A DNA stretch of 64,000 nt from assembly GCA_048267305.1 (NCBI GenBank), contig JBLWXT010000009.1:1-64000 (forward strand), in the 5' to 3' direction. The stretch comes from Owenweeksia sp048267305 (GTDB lineage: Bacteria; Bacteroidota; Bacteroidia; Flavobacteriales; Schleiferiaceae). Made by a program: the position numbers and the translations under genes. The notes below the pieces were generated by a model. It made no database searches. It had not been told where the DNA came from and saw nothing but the letters and a program-made list of their open reading frames with translations. Each line of letters begins with the position of its first letter. Positions within the stretch are counted from its first letter, which is position 1. Shown here piece after piece: positions 6,898 through 14,857 of this stretch.

Positions 6898-8244
6898 ATG
6901 GAAGTAAGCCTATTGCAGAAGTATGATGTGCCCGTACCGCGTTACACCAGTTACCCCACGGTTCCGCTTTGGGATACTCGCGACACGAGTGCCGAGAGGT
7001 GGATGGAGCATGTAAAGCTTAGCTTTTCGCGAAATAAGGAGATCAGCCTATACATTCACTTGCCGTATTGTGAGGCGCTGTGTACGTATTGTGGCTGCAA
7101 TAAGCATATCACCAAAAACCATTTGGTGGAGTATCCTTATGTGCAGGCAGTGCTAAAGGAGTGGCGGATGTACACCTCACGGTTGGCAGAAAAGCCAGTG
7201 ATTCGCGAATTGCATTTGGGTGGAGGAACGCCAACCTTCTTTTCTCCCGAAAATTTAAAGCTGCTTGTGGAGGGCCTTTTGGCGGAAGCCGAGTTGCCGG
7301 ATTCGTACGAATTTAGTTTTGAAGCTCATCCCAACAGCACCACATTTGATCACCTCACGACCTTACGGGAAATTGGTTTTAACCGGATAAGTGTAGGTGT
7401 TCAGGATTTTGATCCGGAGATAATGCGGATTATTAACCGTTTTCAAACGGTGGAGGAGATAAGGCAGGTAACGGAGCAGGCGCGGGCATTGGGCTACAAA
7501 TCGGTAAACTATGATTTGATTTATGGCTTGCCGAAACAAAACTCCGGGCACATTCAAAAGAACCTGGAGTTGCTTAAGGAGTTTAAGCCCGATCGTATAG
7601 CCTTTTACAGCTATGCCCATATTCCTGATGTGAAGAAGGCTCAAAGGGCTTACTCTGAAGCGGATTTACCCATGGGGATTGACAAGCTAAATCTTTACAC
7701 ACAGGGAAAGGCGGGTTTGGAAGCCTTGGGATATAAGGATATTGGCATGGATCACTTTGCCCTGCCGACAGATGATTTGTATGAATCCATGCAAAATAAG
7801 AAGCTGCACCGCAATTTTATGGGCTATACACCTTACCATACGGAGTTGTGCATTGCACTTGGCGCGAGCAGCATCAGCGACAGCTGGACGGCTTATGCCC
7901 AAAATGAAAAAACGGTAAAGGAGTATCTGCTTCGCATCAAAAACGAAGATTTACCGCCTGTCATCAAAACTCATTTCCTTACGGAGGAAGATAAAGCTAG
8001 CAGGCGAAGGATATTGGATCTGATTTGCGACTACCAAACCGATTGGTTGGGGGATGCCGAAGGTTTTCCATTTAAGCTTCAACAGGCATTTTTAAATTTG
8101 GAGAAGGATGGGTTGGTAAAGGTTTTCCCCAATCAGGTAAAGGTTACGGAAACAGGCAAGAGCTTTATCCGCAATATATGCCGGGTGCTGGATGTGCGGA
8201 TGGACAGGCATCAGGAGAAGGTGGTGTTTAGTAAGGCGGTTTAA
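6898..8244 (+). CDS. hemN: Oxygen-independent coproporphyrinogen III oxidase (radical SAM)
   Basis: HemN decarboxylates coproporphyrinogen III to protoporphyrinogen IX without oxygen. From the ATG at 6898 the product is 448 residues, normal for the family. The radical SAM cluster cysteines are C58-x3-C62-x2-C65 followed by C67, and this C-x3-C-x2-C-x-C spacing marks true HemN rather than HemW. LGGGTPTF near residue 102 and the DLIYGLP segment support the call. The N-terminal PRYTSYPTVP is also typical. The frame is open from 6793, but that would overlap the aminotransferase and the promoter; 6898 sits 14 bases beyond the predicted transcription start. An FNR-type box directs expression, which fits a gene needed when oxygen is scarce. 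HemN feeds heme to the cbb3 oxidase encoded at 10.9-17.2 kb. Confidence 0.93.
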   Translation: MEVSLLQKYDVPVPRYTSYPTVPLWDTRDTSAERWMEHVKLSFSRNKEISLYIHLPYCEALCTYCGCNKHITKNHLVEYPYVQAVLKEWRMYTSRLAEKPVIRELHLGGGTPTFFSPENLKLLVEGLLAEAELPDSYEFSFEAHPNSTTFDHLTTLREIGFNRISVGVQDFDPEIMRIINRFQTVEEIRQVTEQARALGYKSVNYDLIYGLPKQNSGHIQKNLELLKEFKPDRIAFYSYAHIPDVKKAQRAYSEADLPMGIDKLNLYTQGKAGLEALGYKDIGMDHFALPTDDLYESMQNKKLHRNFMGYTPYHTELCIALGASSISDSWTAYAQNEKTVKEYLLRIKNEDLPPVIKTHFLTEEDKASRRRILDLICDYQTDWLGDAEGFPFKLQQAFLNLEKDGLVKVFPNQVKVTETGKSFIRNICRVLDVRMDRHQEKVVFSKAV

Positions 8245-8343
8245 TTGGTTTTAAGGTTTAAAGTTCGAGGTTCAAAGTTTTAAGTCTCTTGCAGAGGGAG
8301 CCCCTTCGACTGCGCTCAGGGTGGTGTGAGTAGGGGGGATTGG

Positions 8344-8411
8344 AAAATTTGAAGATTTGAAGATTTGAAGATTCGAAAATTCGAGGATGAGAAGGTTTGA
8401 GGATTTGAGGA
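8344..8411. repeat. Octameric GAAGATTT low-complexity tract
   Basis: GAAGATTT occurs three times in direct succession starting at about 8351, then decays into GAAAATTC, GAGGATGA and TTGAGGAT variants. It lies in gene-free sequence and is a probable slippage product. Confidence 0.6.
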
Positions 8412-8592
8412 TTGGGAATTAGTTTTTTGTTCAGCCAAAGCTGGGTTTGCAGCGCTTAGCGGGACAGCCCTAAAGGGTGCCGGTAATTTATGGACCTAAT
8501 GTTTTTAAAAAGAAAGTACCCCGATGGGGTAGGGATGAAGTTATCAATTTTCAGGTGCGGTTGATTAATAACATTGTGTTGAATTCATTAAG

Positions 8593-8626
8593 AAACCCCC
8601 TGCGGCAATAGCTACAGGGGGTTTTT
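8593..8626. terminator. Hairpin terminator between hemN and the T9SS gene
   Basis: AAACCCCCTG (8593-8602) pairs with CAGGGGGTTT (8615-8624). The T-run is stronger on the plus strand, but the position eight bases beyond the minus-strand stop suggests it also ends the T9SS transcript. It is probably bidirectional. Confidence 0.75.
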
Positions 8627-8633
8627 AGGTTTT

Positions 8634-10886
8634 TTATTGAATCATCAGCTTATGGTTGAAGAGCTGTTTTTGTTCATCTTCAATAAGGAGGATGTACATG
8701 CCGGGGCTCACATTGCTCAAATCAATTCGGTTGTTGATGGCCTTGGGTAAGTCAATTTTGGCGCCTTGTAAATTATAGAGGCAGGCCTTGTTTACCACAG
8801 CACCGTGTACATCAACATATTGCTTTGCGGGATTTGGATAGATGGAGATGTTAGAGGCAGTATTTTCATCCAAACCTACTCCGGAAGAGGGTTGTCCGTT
8901 GGCCACGGTGGTATCGGTAAGGTAATTTACATCACTAAAGTATCGGATCACATTAGGGCCTACTCCACCTATCATAAATCCGGTTGCGGTGTCGGCAAAG
9001 TTCATGTCTATAGGTGTAATCATGCGTTGTCCTTTGGTGAAGAGATTCCATGTTAATCCGCCATCCAGTGTTTGTAAAACGTAGCGACCTCCGTTGGGTG
9101 TTCGGTCACCGGCATAGCCTATCATATTTGTTCTGAACTCCATAAACCGGAAGTCGTAATTTGTTAAGTCTACAGGCGACTGAGGGAGCGTTTGCTTTAA
9201 GTCGGTCCAAGTTTGTCCTCCGTTTGTAGTGTGGTATAGTCTTCCGTTAAAGCCATAAATAAAGACTTCATTGGCGCTTTTTACGAGCATACCGGCAGTG
9301 CCGTTGGTACCGCTGCTGCTGAGGTTTATACCATTGGTTATATCTGCCCATGTTCTTCCGGTATCGCTACTTTTCAAAATCTGACTGGATTGTAAGGCGT
9401 AGATATTTGTAAAGTCAGTAAACTGTATGTCTTTATTGTCATTGGTGTTTATATAGCCAGACTTGCTTTGCCAGGTTTTACCACTATTGCTGCTGTAATA
9501 CACATAGGAGGAGGTGAATGCCAGGAGCTTTTTCCCGCTTTTTGCCATTTTACTGATGGCGCTTCCAAAGCCGGTTTTAGAGTAAATGGATCGGCCGCTT
9601 CCCGTACCGTTTTTTACAAAACGTCTTATAGAGTTTCCATAGGTGTACATCACTGTATCAGCAGAAATCACCTGCATATTGGCAAGCGTATTTTCCAGAG
9701 GGGTTCCAACGCTGTCTTTCATATCGTACCAGTTCATACCGCCATCATTAGAGTATACGGTATTGTGAAGAGGGTAAAGGGAGGTGCCGCTTGTAGCTTT
9801 TGCATAGAGATGGTTTTTGTCAACCACCTGAATATCCTGATAGGAAAAGGTGCCTGAGGGAATAAAATCATCGCTATTGTCGGTAAATGTTAGTCCACCA
9901 TCGGTGCTTATTACACTATGGAAATATCTTTGGCCAATGATGGTATTGTTACCAAGGGGAAGAAAAGGAGGCTTTAGTTGTTCGCCATAGCTTGATGCGC
10001 TGAATAGGGGAGTCCAGTTTTGCCCGGCATCAGTGGTGCTGAAAAAGCCATAGCGAGATGAGCTTATTTTTCCGGCAACCATACCGGTGGTGGCGCTGCT
10101 AAAGTTTACATAATCGGGGTAAAAATTATTGGCGGGATCAGTTAGCATGGCAAATGTTAGTCCACCGTCCATGGTTCTGAAAACCCCATCAGGGTTGTTG
10201 TCATTTGACGATAGGAAAAAGACTTTTGAAGATATGATAGAAGCCTGTTTAAAACCGTTGTAGTAGAAGTTGTTGCTACCCAGGGCGGGGTTACTCTTTA
10301 CCAGTGTCCATGTTTTTCCGAGGTCGGTGCTGATGGAGATTTTAAAGGAGAATCCACCTTGGCCAAAGGCCAGGAGGGTGTCGCCCTCTACGTGTATAGC
10401 TGTTCCGGGGATGGCAATTTCGGTAAAGCTTGCGCCTTTATCGGTACTTATAAAACCTCGGTTACCGGAGTTAAAGTTTCCGTTTAGGATAAGTGTATTG
10501 GCGTCAATAATCTCCACGGAGTGGAAGCGGTCGGTTACAAGTTTGCTGAGGCTATCGAGCAAAATGTTTTGTTTCCAAGTTTGACCGCCATCATTGGTAG
10601 TTAGAAATAATCCTGGCTCAATGCAAGTGGCAAAACCCTTGCTGGCGTCAATAAAGGCAACATCATAAATGGATGAGGCGTCACCGCGATAAACTATCTC
10701 CCAGTCCAGTCCGTTGTTGGTTGTTTTTTTAATAAATCCGGCCTTGTCTCCTGCAATAATGGTAGATGTACTTCCCGGGGGCTGTGCATAAACCTTAGTT
10801 TCGGCATTTACGTATCGCCAATTAGAAGGTTGGGCTGCAAGAGTAATTCCGAGTAGCGTAATTAGTGTGAGTAAGCTTTTTTTCAT
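8634..10886 (-). CDS. Secreted T9SS cargo with YCF48/BNR-type repeats
   Basis: The 750-residue protein starts with a clear signal peptide (KKSLLTLITLLGITLAAQ). The body repeats a photosystem-assembly (YCF48)/BNR-like motif of the form T-x-D-G-G-x-T-W at least seven times (for example TTNDGGQTWKQ, STTDAGQNWTP, TLDGGLTWNL), which predicts a beta-propeller. The last 80 residues are a type A T9SS sorting domain (ISIYPNPAKQYVDV, then VSPGMYILLI), so the protein is expected to be exported across the outer membrane and either anchored or released. Its ligand is unknown. It belongs to the same broad class as the two T9SS proteins at 59.6-63.5 kb but is only distantly similar. It is monocistronic, with a hairpin terminator after its stop. 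Confidence 0.85.
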   Translation of the reverse strand: MKKSLLTLITLLGITLAAQPSNWRYVNAETKVYAQPPGSTSTIIAGDKAGFIKKTTNNGLDWEIVYRGDASSIYDVAFIDASKGFATCIEPGLFLTTNDGGQTWKQNILLDSLSKLVTDRFHSVEIIDANTLILNGNFNSGNRGFISTDKGASFTEIAIPGTAIHVEGDTLLAFGQGGFSFKISISTDLGKTWTLVKSNPALGSNNFYYNGFKQASIISSKVFFLSSNDNNPDGVFRTMDGGLTFAMLTDPANNFYPDYVNFSSATTGMVAGKISSSRYGFFSTTDAGQNWTPLFSASSYGEQLKPPFLPLGNNTIIGQRYFHSVISTDGGLTFTDNSDDFIPSGTFSYQDIQVVDKNHLYAKATSGTSLYPLHNTVYSNDGGMNWYDMKDSVGTPLENTLANMQVISADTVMYTYGNSIRRFVKNGTGSGRSIYSKTGFGSAISKMAKSGKKLLAFTSSYVYYSSNSGKTWQSKSGYINTNDNKDIQFTDFTNIYALQSSQILKSSDTGRTWADITNGINLSSSGTNGTAGMLVKSANEVFIYGFNGRLYHTTNGGQTWTDLKQTLPQSPVDLTNYDFRFMEFRTNMIGYAGDRTPNGGRYVLQTLDGGLTWNLFTKGQRMITPIDMNFADTATGFMIGGVGPNVIRYFSDVNYLTDTTVANGQPSSGVGLDENTASNISIYPNPAKQYVDVHGAVVNKACLYNLQGAKIDLPKAINNRIDLSNVSPGMYILLIEDEQKQLFNHKLMIQ

Positions 10887-10963
10887 GATAAATTATTTTA
10901 CCACGAAATACGGCCCCACTGGAGGAATGGGAAATACGAAGAATGCCTTAATTAAGGATATGC

Positions 10964-11656
10964 TTATTCACAAACTTCGACACTTGCGCCAGGTGCGGGC
11001 ATTTTTGGTGAGATGTAGGGGATACCCAAATCCATTCCTCGGAGTATAAGGAGGATGGCTGTAAGCACTATCATGGTGGGGATAAGTCGTTGTATGATGC
11101 GTCCGCGACTTTGCAAAAAGCTGAGGGCTCCAAAGTTGCTAAGTATCAAAATGGGTAGAGTGCCCATTCCAAAAAGCATCATGTATCCAAATGCTGTAAT
11201 GGCATTGCCGCTGCTCATAGCGGGGAAAATGGCGAGATAGACCATTCCGCACGGCAGTAGACCGTTGATTAATCCGCTTCCGCTGAAGTATAGCATGCGG
11301 GCGGATTTGTTTTGTTGCAACTTTCCGCGTAGGCGGCTGATAAAGGGAAAGAGGATTTTAAGGAGCTTTTTATCCAATCTCAGGATGTAAAAGGCAGCAA
11401 AGGCAAAAAGGAGAAGCAGTCCGCTGATAAGGGATGTTTGCTGTTGCCAGTTTTGAAGTCCAACGCCCTTACCAATAAATCCGGCCAGGAGGCCTAAAAG
11501 GCCATAAGTAAGGATGCGGCTGAGGTGGTAGAGGCCCACAAATGGGGGGCTGGCACTTTTGTGAAATGTACCCATTGCAGCGGCTTGTAGTGGTCCGCAC
11601 ATGCCAATGCAGTGCAGCGAAGAAATGAGTCCGAGCAAAAAGGCACTCCACCACAT
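10964..11656 (-). CDS. TauE/SafE-like (DsbD_2) membrane protein of the cbb3 operon
   Basis: The protein has 230 residues and about six membrane helices. The N-terminal SLHCIGMCGP carries the H-C-x2-M-C-G-P motif of the SafE/DsbD_2 group, which is often placed last in cbb3 assembly operons and suspected of handling copper or thiols. INGLLPCGMVYLA near residue 134 is the matching second motif, giving the internal two-fold symmetry usual for this fold. Its start directly abuts the fixH stop, with no spacing. Assignment to the superfamily is firm; the substrate is not known. No obvious terminator follows, although a CCTTAATTAAGG palindrome at 10946-10957 lies just past the stop. Confidence 0.8.
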   Translation of the reverse strand: MWWSAFLLGLISSLHCIGMCGPLQAAAMGTFHKSASPPFVGLYHLSRILTYGLLGLLAGFIGKGVGLQNWQQQTSLISGLLLLFAFAAFYILRLDKKLLKILFPFISRLRGKLQQNKSARMLYFSGSGLINGLLPCGMVYLAIFPAMSSGNAITAFGYMMLFGMGTLPILILSNFGALSFLQSRGRIIQRLIPTMIVLTAILLILRGMDLGIPYISPKMPAPGASVEVCE

Positions 11657-12118
11657 TTAGAAAATTATTTCGGGGTCGAAGTAGTAGTCTACGCCATCAC
11701 AGTTTAGCTTGACCTTGGCTATCCATTTTCCGGAAGTTATTTTCTTAAAAGGTATGGCAAAGCTGTTGTCTGTAGTGCCTTGATGCTGAAAGGTAAAGTC
11801 ATTATCAGCTTCCTGTTCGCAATACATCAGTGCGGTAAAGCTTTTGGTTTTTCCCTCCAGATCCTTGGGGAGGTTTAGCATTATAGCCGTTTCAGCCATG
11901 TTTAGGCTGGCACTGTCAGTAAGTTGCAGGGCGTTTGTTTTCTGGTTGATTATATTTTGATAATCGAGTTCTTCGGCATAATAGTCTTCAGTAACAAGGT
12001 CAAAATCCTGCTGCATAGCCTTGTACACCATAAAGCTCATGAGGCCAACAAATAGAATAAGGGTAAGGGCGATACCTGTTCCCCAGTTAAATTCAAATCC
12101 TCTTTTTTTATCAGACAT
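11657..12118 (-). CDS. fixH: FixH/CcoH family cbb3 assembly protein
   Basis: The 153-residue protein has one N-terminal membrane helix (about residues 13-33: GTGIALTLILFVGLMSFMVY) followed by the FixH signature DFDLVTEDYYAEELDYQN and a periplasmic beta-rich domain. FixH (CcoH) assists cbb3 oxidase assembly. The gene lies between ccoG and the TauE/SafE gene as in other Bacteroidota cco clusters. It is separated from ccoG by 154 bases that contain a heptamer repeat, unlike the tight spacing elsewhere in the operon. Confidence 0.85.
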   Translation of the reverse strand: MSDKKRGFEFNWGTGIALTLILFVGLMSFMVYKAMQQDFDLVTEDYYAEELDYQNIINQKTNALQLTDSASLNMAETAIMLNLPKDLEGKTKSFTALMYCEQEADNDFTFQHQGTTDNSFAIPFKKITSGKWIAKVKLNCDGVDYYFDPEIIF

Positions 12119-12170
12119 AATTTTTTTGTTTCAGTTATTGGAGGAGTTTTTTTTTAAATCCTAAACTCTA

Positions 12171-12237
12171 AATCACAAATCACAAATCACAAATCACAAA
12201 TCACAAATCACAAATCACAAATCACAAATCACAAATC
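12171..12237. repeat. Perfect heptamer tandem repeat (AATCACA)n
   Basis: AATCACA is repeated without error for 67 bases, about 9.5 copies, followed by degenerate variants (AATCTCA, AACTCCA) up to about 12272. The tract occupies most of the ccoG-fixH gap inside the cbb3 operon. It contains no spacers and is not a CRISPR. Copy number is expected to vary by slippage. Confidence 0.9.
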
Positions 12238-12272
12238 TCAAACTCCAAACTCCAAAGTTCAAATCACAAAGT

Positions 12273-13685
12273 TCAATTTCGGACTATGGGTCCGTTAAAG
12301 TTGGTTTCGACTTCATCGACTAGAACCCCATCTCGGTATACACCAAGGGTTACATCGGTATTTCGTCCTTCAAGGTCTTTCTTTTTCAGGAAGATAATCA
12401 TTGCACCTTCAGCGAGTTTACCCTGATTAACATCAATGGGGTGGTTACCAATCATTTTTATTTCTCCTTCGGGTTTTAGGAGTTTTATGGTAAGTTGAAG
12501 ATCGTCTGTAGTTTTATTAACGAGTTTATAGTTGTACAAGTTACTAAGGGTATTGTCATCCACTTTTTGGAAGAGTTGTCCCGGAGTACGTAGTACAATG
12601 GCCTCCACATCGGTACGGCTGGCCAGTAAAACGGTAAAAGCCACGGTGAGCACAGCGAGCACCACGGTGTAGGCAATAACCCTTGCGGTCATTATCTTTT
12701 TGGTTTTATTGGCGATATTTTCCTCGCTGTCGTAACGTATCAGTCCACGGGGCAGGTCAATTTTGTCCATTACGTGGTCGCAGGCATCCATACAGGCTGT
12801 GCAGTTAATACATTCGAGCTGAGTACCGTTTCTGATATCGATTCCGGTAGGGCATACTTCCACACACTGGTTGCAGTCAATACAATCGCCTTTTCCTTCT
12901 GCTTCCCGGTTTTCGTTTTTACGGAATTTGCTTCTCACTTCTCCCCGGATATAGTCGTATGCTATTACTATGGAGTTTCTGTCGAGCAGTACACTTTGCA
13001 ATCTTCCGTAAGGGCAAACAATGATGCACACCTGCTCTCTAAACCAAGCAAAAATGAAAAAGAACACACCTGAGAAAACAAACATGGTAATGAGTCCAGC
13101 GACATGGTTTGCGGGGTTATCGCTCACAATTTGCCACCACTCGGTTTGGCCAATTACATACATCATAAAGATGTTGGATATTCCGAAGCTAATGGCAAAG
13201 AAAATGGCGTTTTTAAAAACGCGTTTTCTTATTTTTTCGGCATTCCAGGGCATTTTGGCGAGTCTCATTTGCTGGTTACGGTCGCCATCAATCCAGTATT
13301 CAATTCTACGGAAAACGTGTTCCATAAAGATGGTTTGGGGGCAAACCCACCCGCAGAAGAGTCGGCCAAAGGCCACGGTAAAAACGGCAATAAAGAGAAC
13401 GCCAATAAGCATGGCGAGTACGGCCAGGAAGAAGTCTTCGGGCCAGAATATTTGTCCGAAGAGAATGAACTTGCGTTCGATTACATTAAACATCATGAAG
13501 GGCCTTCCGTTGATTTGAATAAAAGGCATACCAACAAGAATTGCCAGCAAAATGTAGCTGGCAATTCTTCTATAGTTTGTAAATCTTCCGTTGGTCTTTC
13601 GAGGGTATAAGAATTTCCTTTTTCCGCTATCGTCAATTGTACCTATATGGTCTCTAAAATTTGGATTTGGAATATGAACACCCAT
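12273..13685 (-). CDS. ccoG: CcoG (RdxA/FixG) cbb3 oxidase accessory iron-sulfur protein
   Basis: The 470-residue membrane protein has about five helices. FCGWVCPQTIF (about 89-99) and the two ferredoxin-type clusters (CIDCNQCVEVCP and CINCTACMDACD, roughly residues 265-305) are diagnostic. The C-terminal third is an immunoglobulin-like FixG domain. CcoG has been shown in other bacteria to reduce copper for insertion into the CcoN active site. It is the fifth gene of the cco operon, 37 bases after ccoP. Confidence 0.93.
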   Translation of the reverse strand: MGVHIPNPNFRDHIGTIDDSGKRKFLYPRKTNGRFTNYRRIASYILLAILVGMPFIQINGRPFMMFNVIERKFILFGQIFWPEDFFLAVLAMLIGVLFIAVFTVAFGRLFCGWVCPQTIFMEHVFRRIEYWIDGDRNQQMRLAKMPWNAEKIRKRVFKNAIFFAISFGISNIFMMYVIGQTEWWQIVSDNPANHVAGLITMFVFSGVFFFIFAWFREQVCIIVCPYGRLQSVLLDRNSIVIAYDYIRGEVRSKFRKNENREAEGKGDCIDCNQCVEVCPTGIDIRNGTQLECINCTACMDACDHVMDKIDLPRGLIRYDSEENIANKTKKIMTARVIAYTVVLAVLTVAFTVLLASRTDVEAIVLRTPGQLFQKVDDNTLSNLYNYKLVNKTTDDLQLTIKLLKPEGEIKMIGNHPIDVNQGKLAEGAMIIFLKKKDLEGRNTDVTLGVYRDGVLVDEVETNFNGPIVRN

Positions 13686-13722
13686 TGTTGTTTAAAAATG
13701 TAGGCACAGGCCTTATTAGCAA

Positions 13723-14664
13723 TTAATTAGAAGAGGATTCAGTCATAGGTTCGGCAGCGGTGCTATCGGTTGTGGTCTCTTCCGGAGAGTTGTTTTCACT
13801 GGTAAACAAATCGCCTTGTGGTTCTTTTGGGTCAACGGGTTCGGTGCCTTGTAAACTTAAGATGAATGACGTAACCTGTTGAATTTCTACTGGTTTTAAC
13901 TGATCTTTCCATGGGATCATACCTTTGGCGGGCACTCCGTATTTAACTGTTGAAAAGACATCTTTAACATCACCTCCGTGAATCCAGTAGGCGTCAGTAA
14001 GGTTTGGGCCTATACCTCCTCCCCCGTCAGGAGCATGGCAGGCCACACAGTTGGCGGCATAAATAGTAGCTCCGGCCTTAATGTCGGCCTCTGCGGTAAG
14101 TAATTCTACAGAGGTTTCATCAATAAGGTTGGCTGCTGTTTTGAGATATTCGGCTTTGGCGATTTCGGCTTGTGCCATTTGTTGTTCGTATTCCTCTATT
14201 TGGAGGGGAGCTCCCAATACGTGAAAACGAACAATGTACACCACGGCAAAAACCATAGAGAGGTAAAAGCCCCAAAGCCACCATGGTGGAAGGTTGTTGT
14301 CCAGTTCATGTATACCGTCATAATCGTGATCCAGTTCAATTTCAGATTCCTCTTCAATAGGTCTGGAGTCCTGAAGTTTTTGCCATAGGCGGCTAAAGAC
14401 ATTGCTACTTTGAGCAGCATCTTCGTCTTCGGCAATTTCTGCCAGTCTTCCCTCGCGTTTTAATACGTGGTATTTAATGCTGTTGAGAGCGTTGTTTACA
14501 GCGATAATGCTAAAAACAAGAGCTATGATCAGTGAAGCAATTATCCAGTTCTGTATATTTCCAATAAGGTCTCCCACAGAGTTATGATCAGCAAATGGCA
14601 AAGATATGGCGCCAATAAAGATGAGGATTATAAACCCTGATAAGTAAGTGTTACTCTTTTTCAT
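13723..14664 (-). CDS. ccoP: CcoP, mono-heme c subunit of cbb3 oxidase
   Basis: From the ATG at 14664 the protein has 313 residues: a first membrane helix, a second in the CcoP N-terminal domain (LPPWWLWGFYLSMVFAVVY), then a periplasmic cytochrome c domain with CVACH at 206-210, and an acidic Ser/Thr/Glu-rich tail. The subunit passes electrons to CcoNO. Proteobacterial CcoP carries two heme c sites; only one C-x2-C-H exists here, as is usual in Bacteroidota. The frame allows an earlier ATG at 14691; 14664 is preferred because it overlaps ccoQ by only 14 bases. Confidence 0.9.
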   Translation of the reverse strand: MKKSNTYLSGFIILIFIGAISLPFADHNSVGDLIGNIQNWIIASLIIALVFSIIAVNNALNSIKYHVLKREGRLAEIAEDEDAAQSSNVFSRLWQKLQDSRPIEEESEIELDHDYDGIHELDNNLPPWWLWGFYLSMVFAVVYIVRFHVLGAPLQIEEYEQQMAQAEIAKAEYLKTAANLIDETSVELLTAEADIKAGATIYAANCVACHAPDGGGGIGPNLTDAYWIHGGDVKDVFSTVKYGVPAKGMIPWKDQLKPVEIQQVTSFILSLQGTEPVDPKEPQGDLFTSENNSPEETTTDSTAAEPMTESSSN

Positions 14665-14851
14665 GGTCGATAGTTTTGAAAGGTTGATCATCGAGTGGTA
14701 AAGCCGCTATTTTTTCCATTCTACCCTTATCGGCCTTAAGCAGATAAATAAGCATAAGAACAAAGAAGGAGAAGAAAATAATGAAGGAAATCATGGGGTA
14801 AATCTCAATCCCGGCTATAGATTCCATATGATGTTTTACAAATTTCAGCAT
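14651..14851 (-). CDS. ccoQ: CcoQ-like small subunit of cbb3 oxidase
   Basis: The 66-residue peptide has a single membrane helix (PMISFIIFFSFFVLMLIYLL) followed by a charged tail (KADKGRMEKIAALPLDDQ), the usual make-up of CcoQ/FixQ. CcoQ stabilises the core complex. Position is the main evidence: it lies six bases after ccoNO and overlaps ccoP. Sequence conservation in this family is weak. Confidence 0.8.
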   Translation of the reverse strand: MLKFVKHHMESIAGIEIYPMISFIIFFSFFVLMLIYLLKADKGRMEKIAALPLDDQPFKTIDHEKE

Positions 14852-14857
14852 GTGGGT

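Larger units (their letters stand above)
8245..8633. other. 389-base spacer with repeats and terminator
   Basis: No gene is seen. The spacer contains a CCTTCGACTGCGCTCAGGG-type repeat at about 8303, a low-complexity octamer tract at 8344-8411, and a terminator hairpin at 8593-8626. Confidence 0.6.

Noticed and set aside
12171..12237. CRISPR-like direct repeats
   Set aside because: The unit is seven bases, contiguous, with no spacers and no cas genes.
13021..13518. 165-codon plus-strand open frame
   Set aside because: It is antisense to ccoG, whose iron-sulfur motifs make the minus strand certain.
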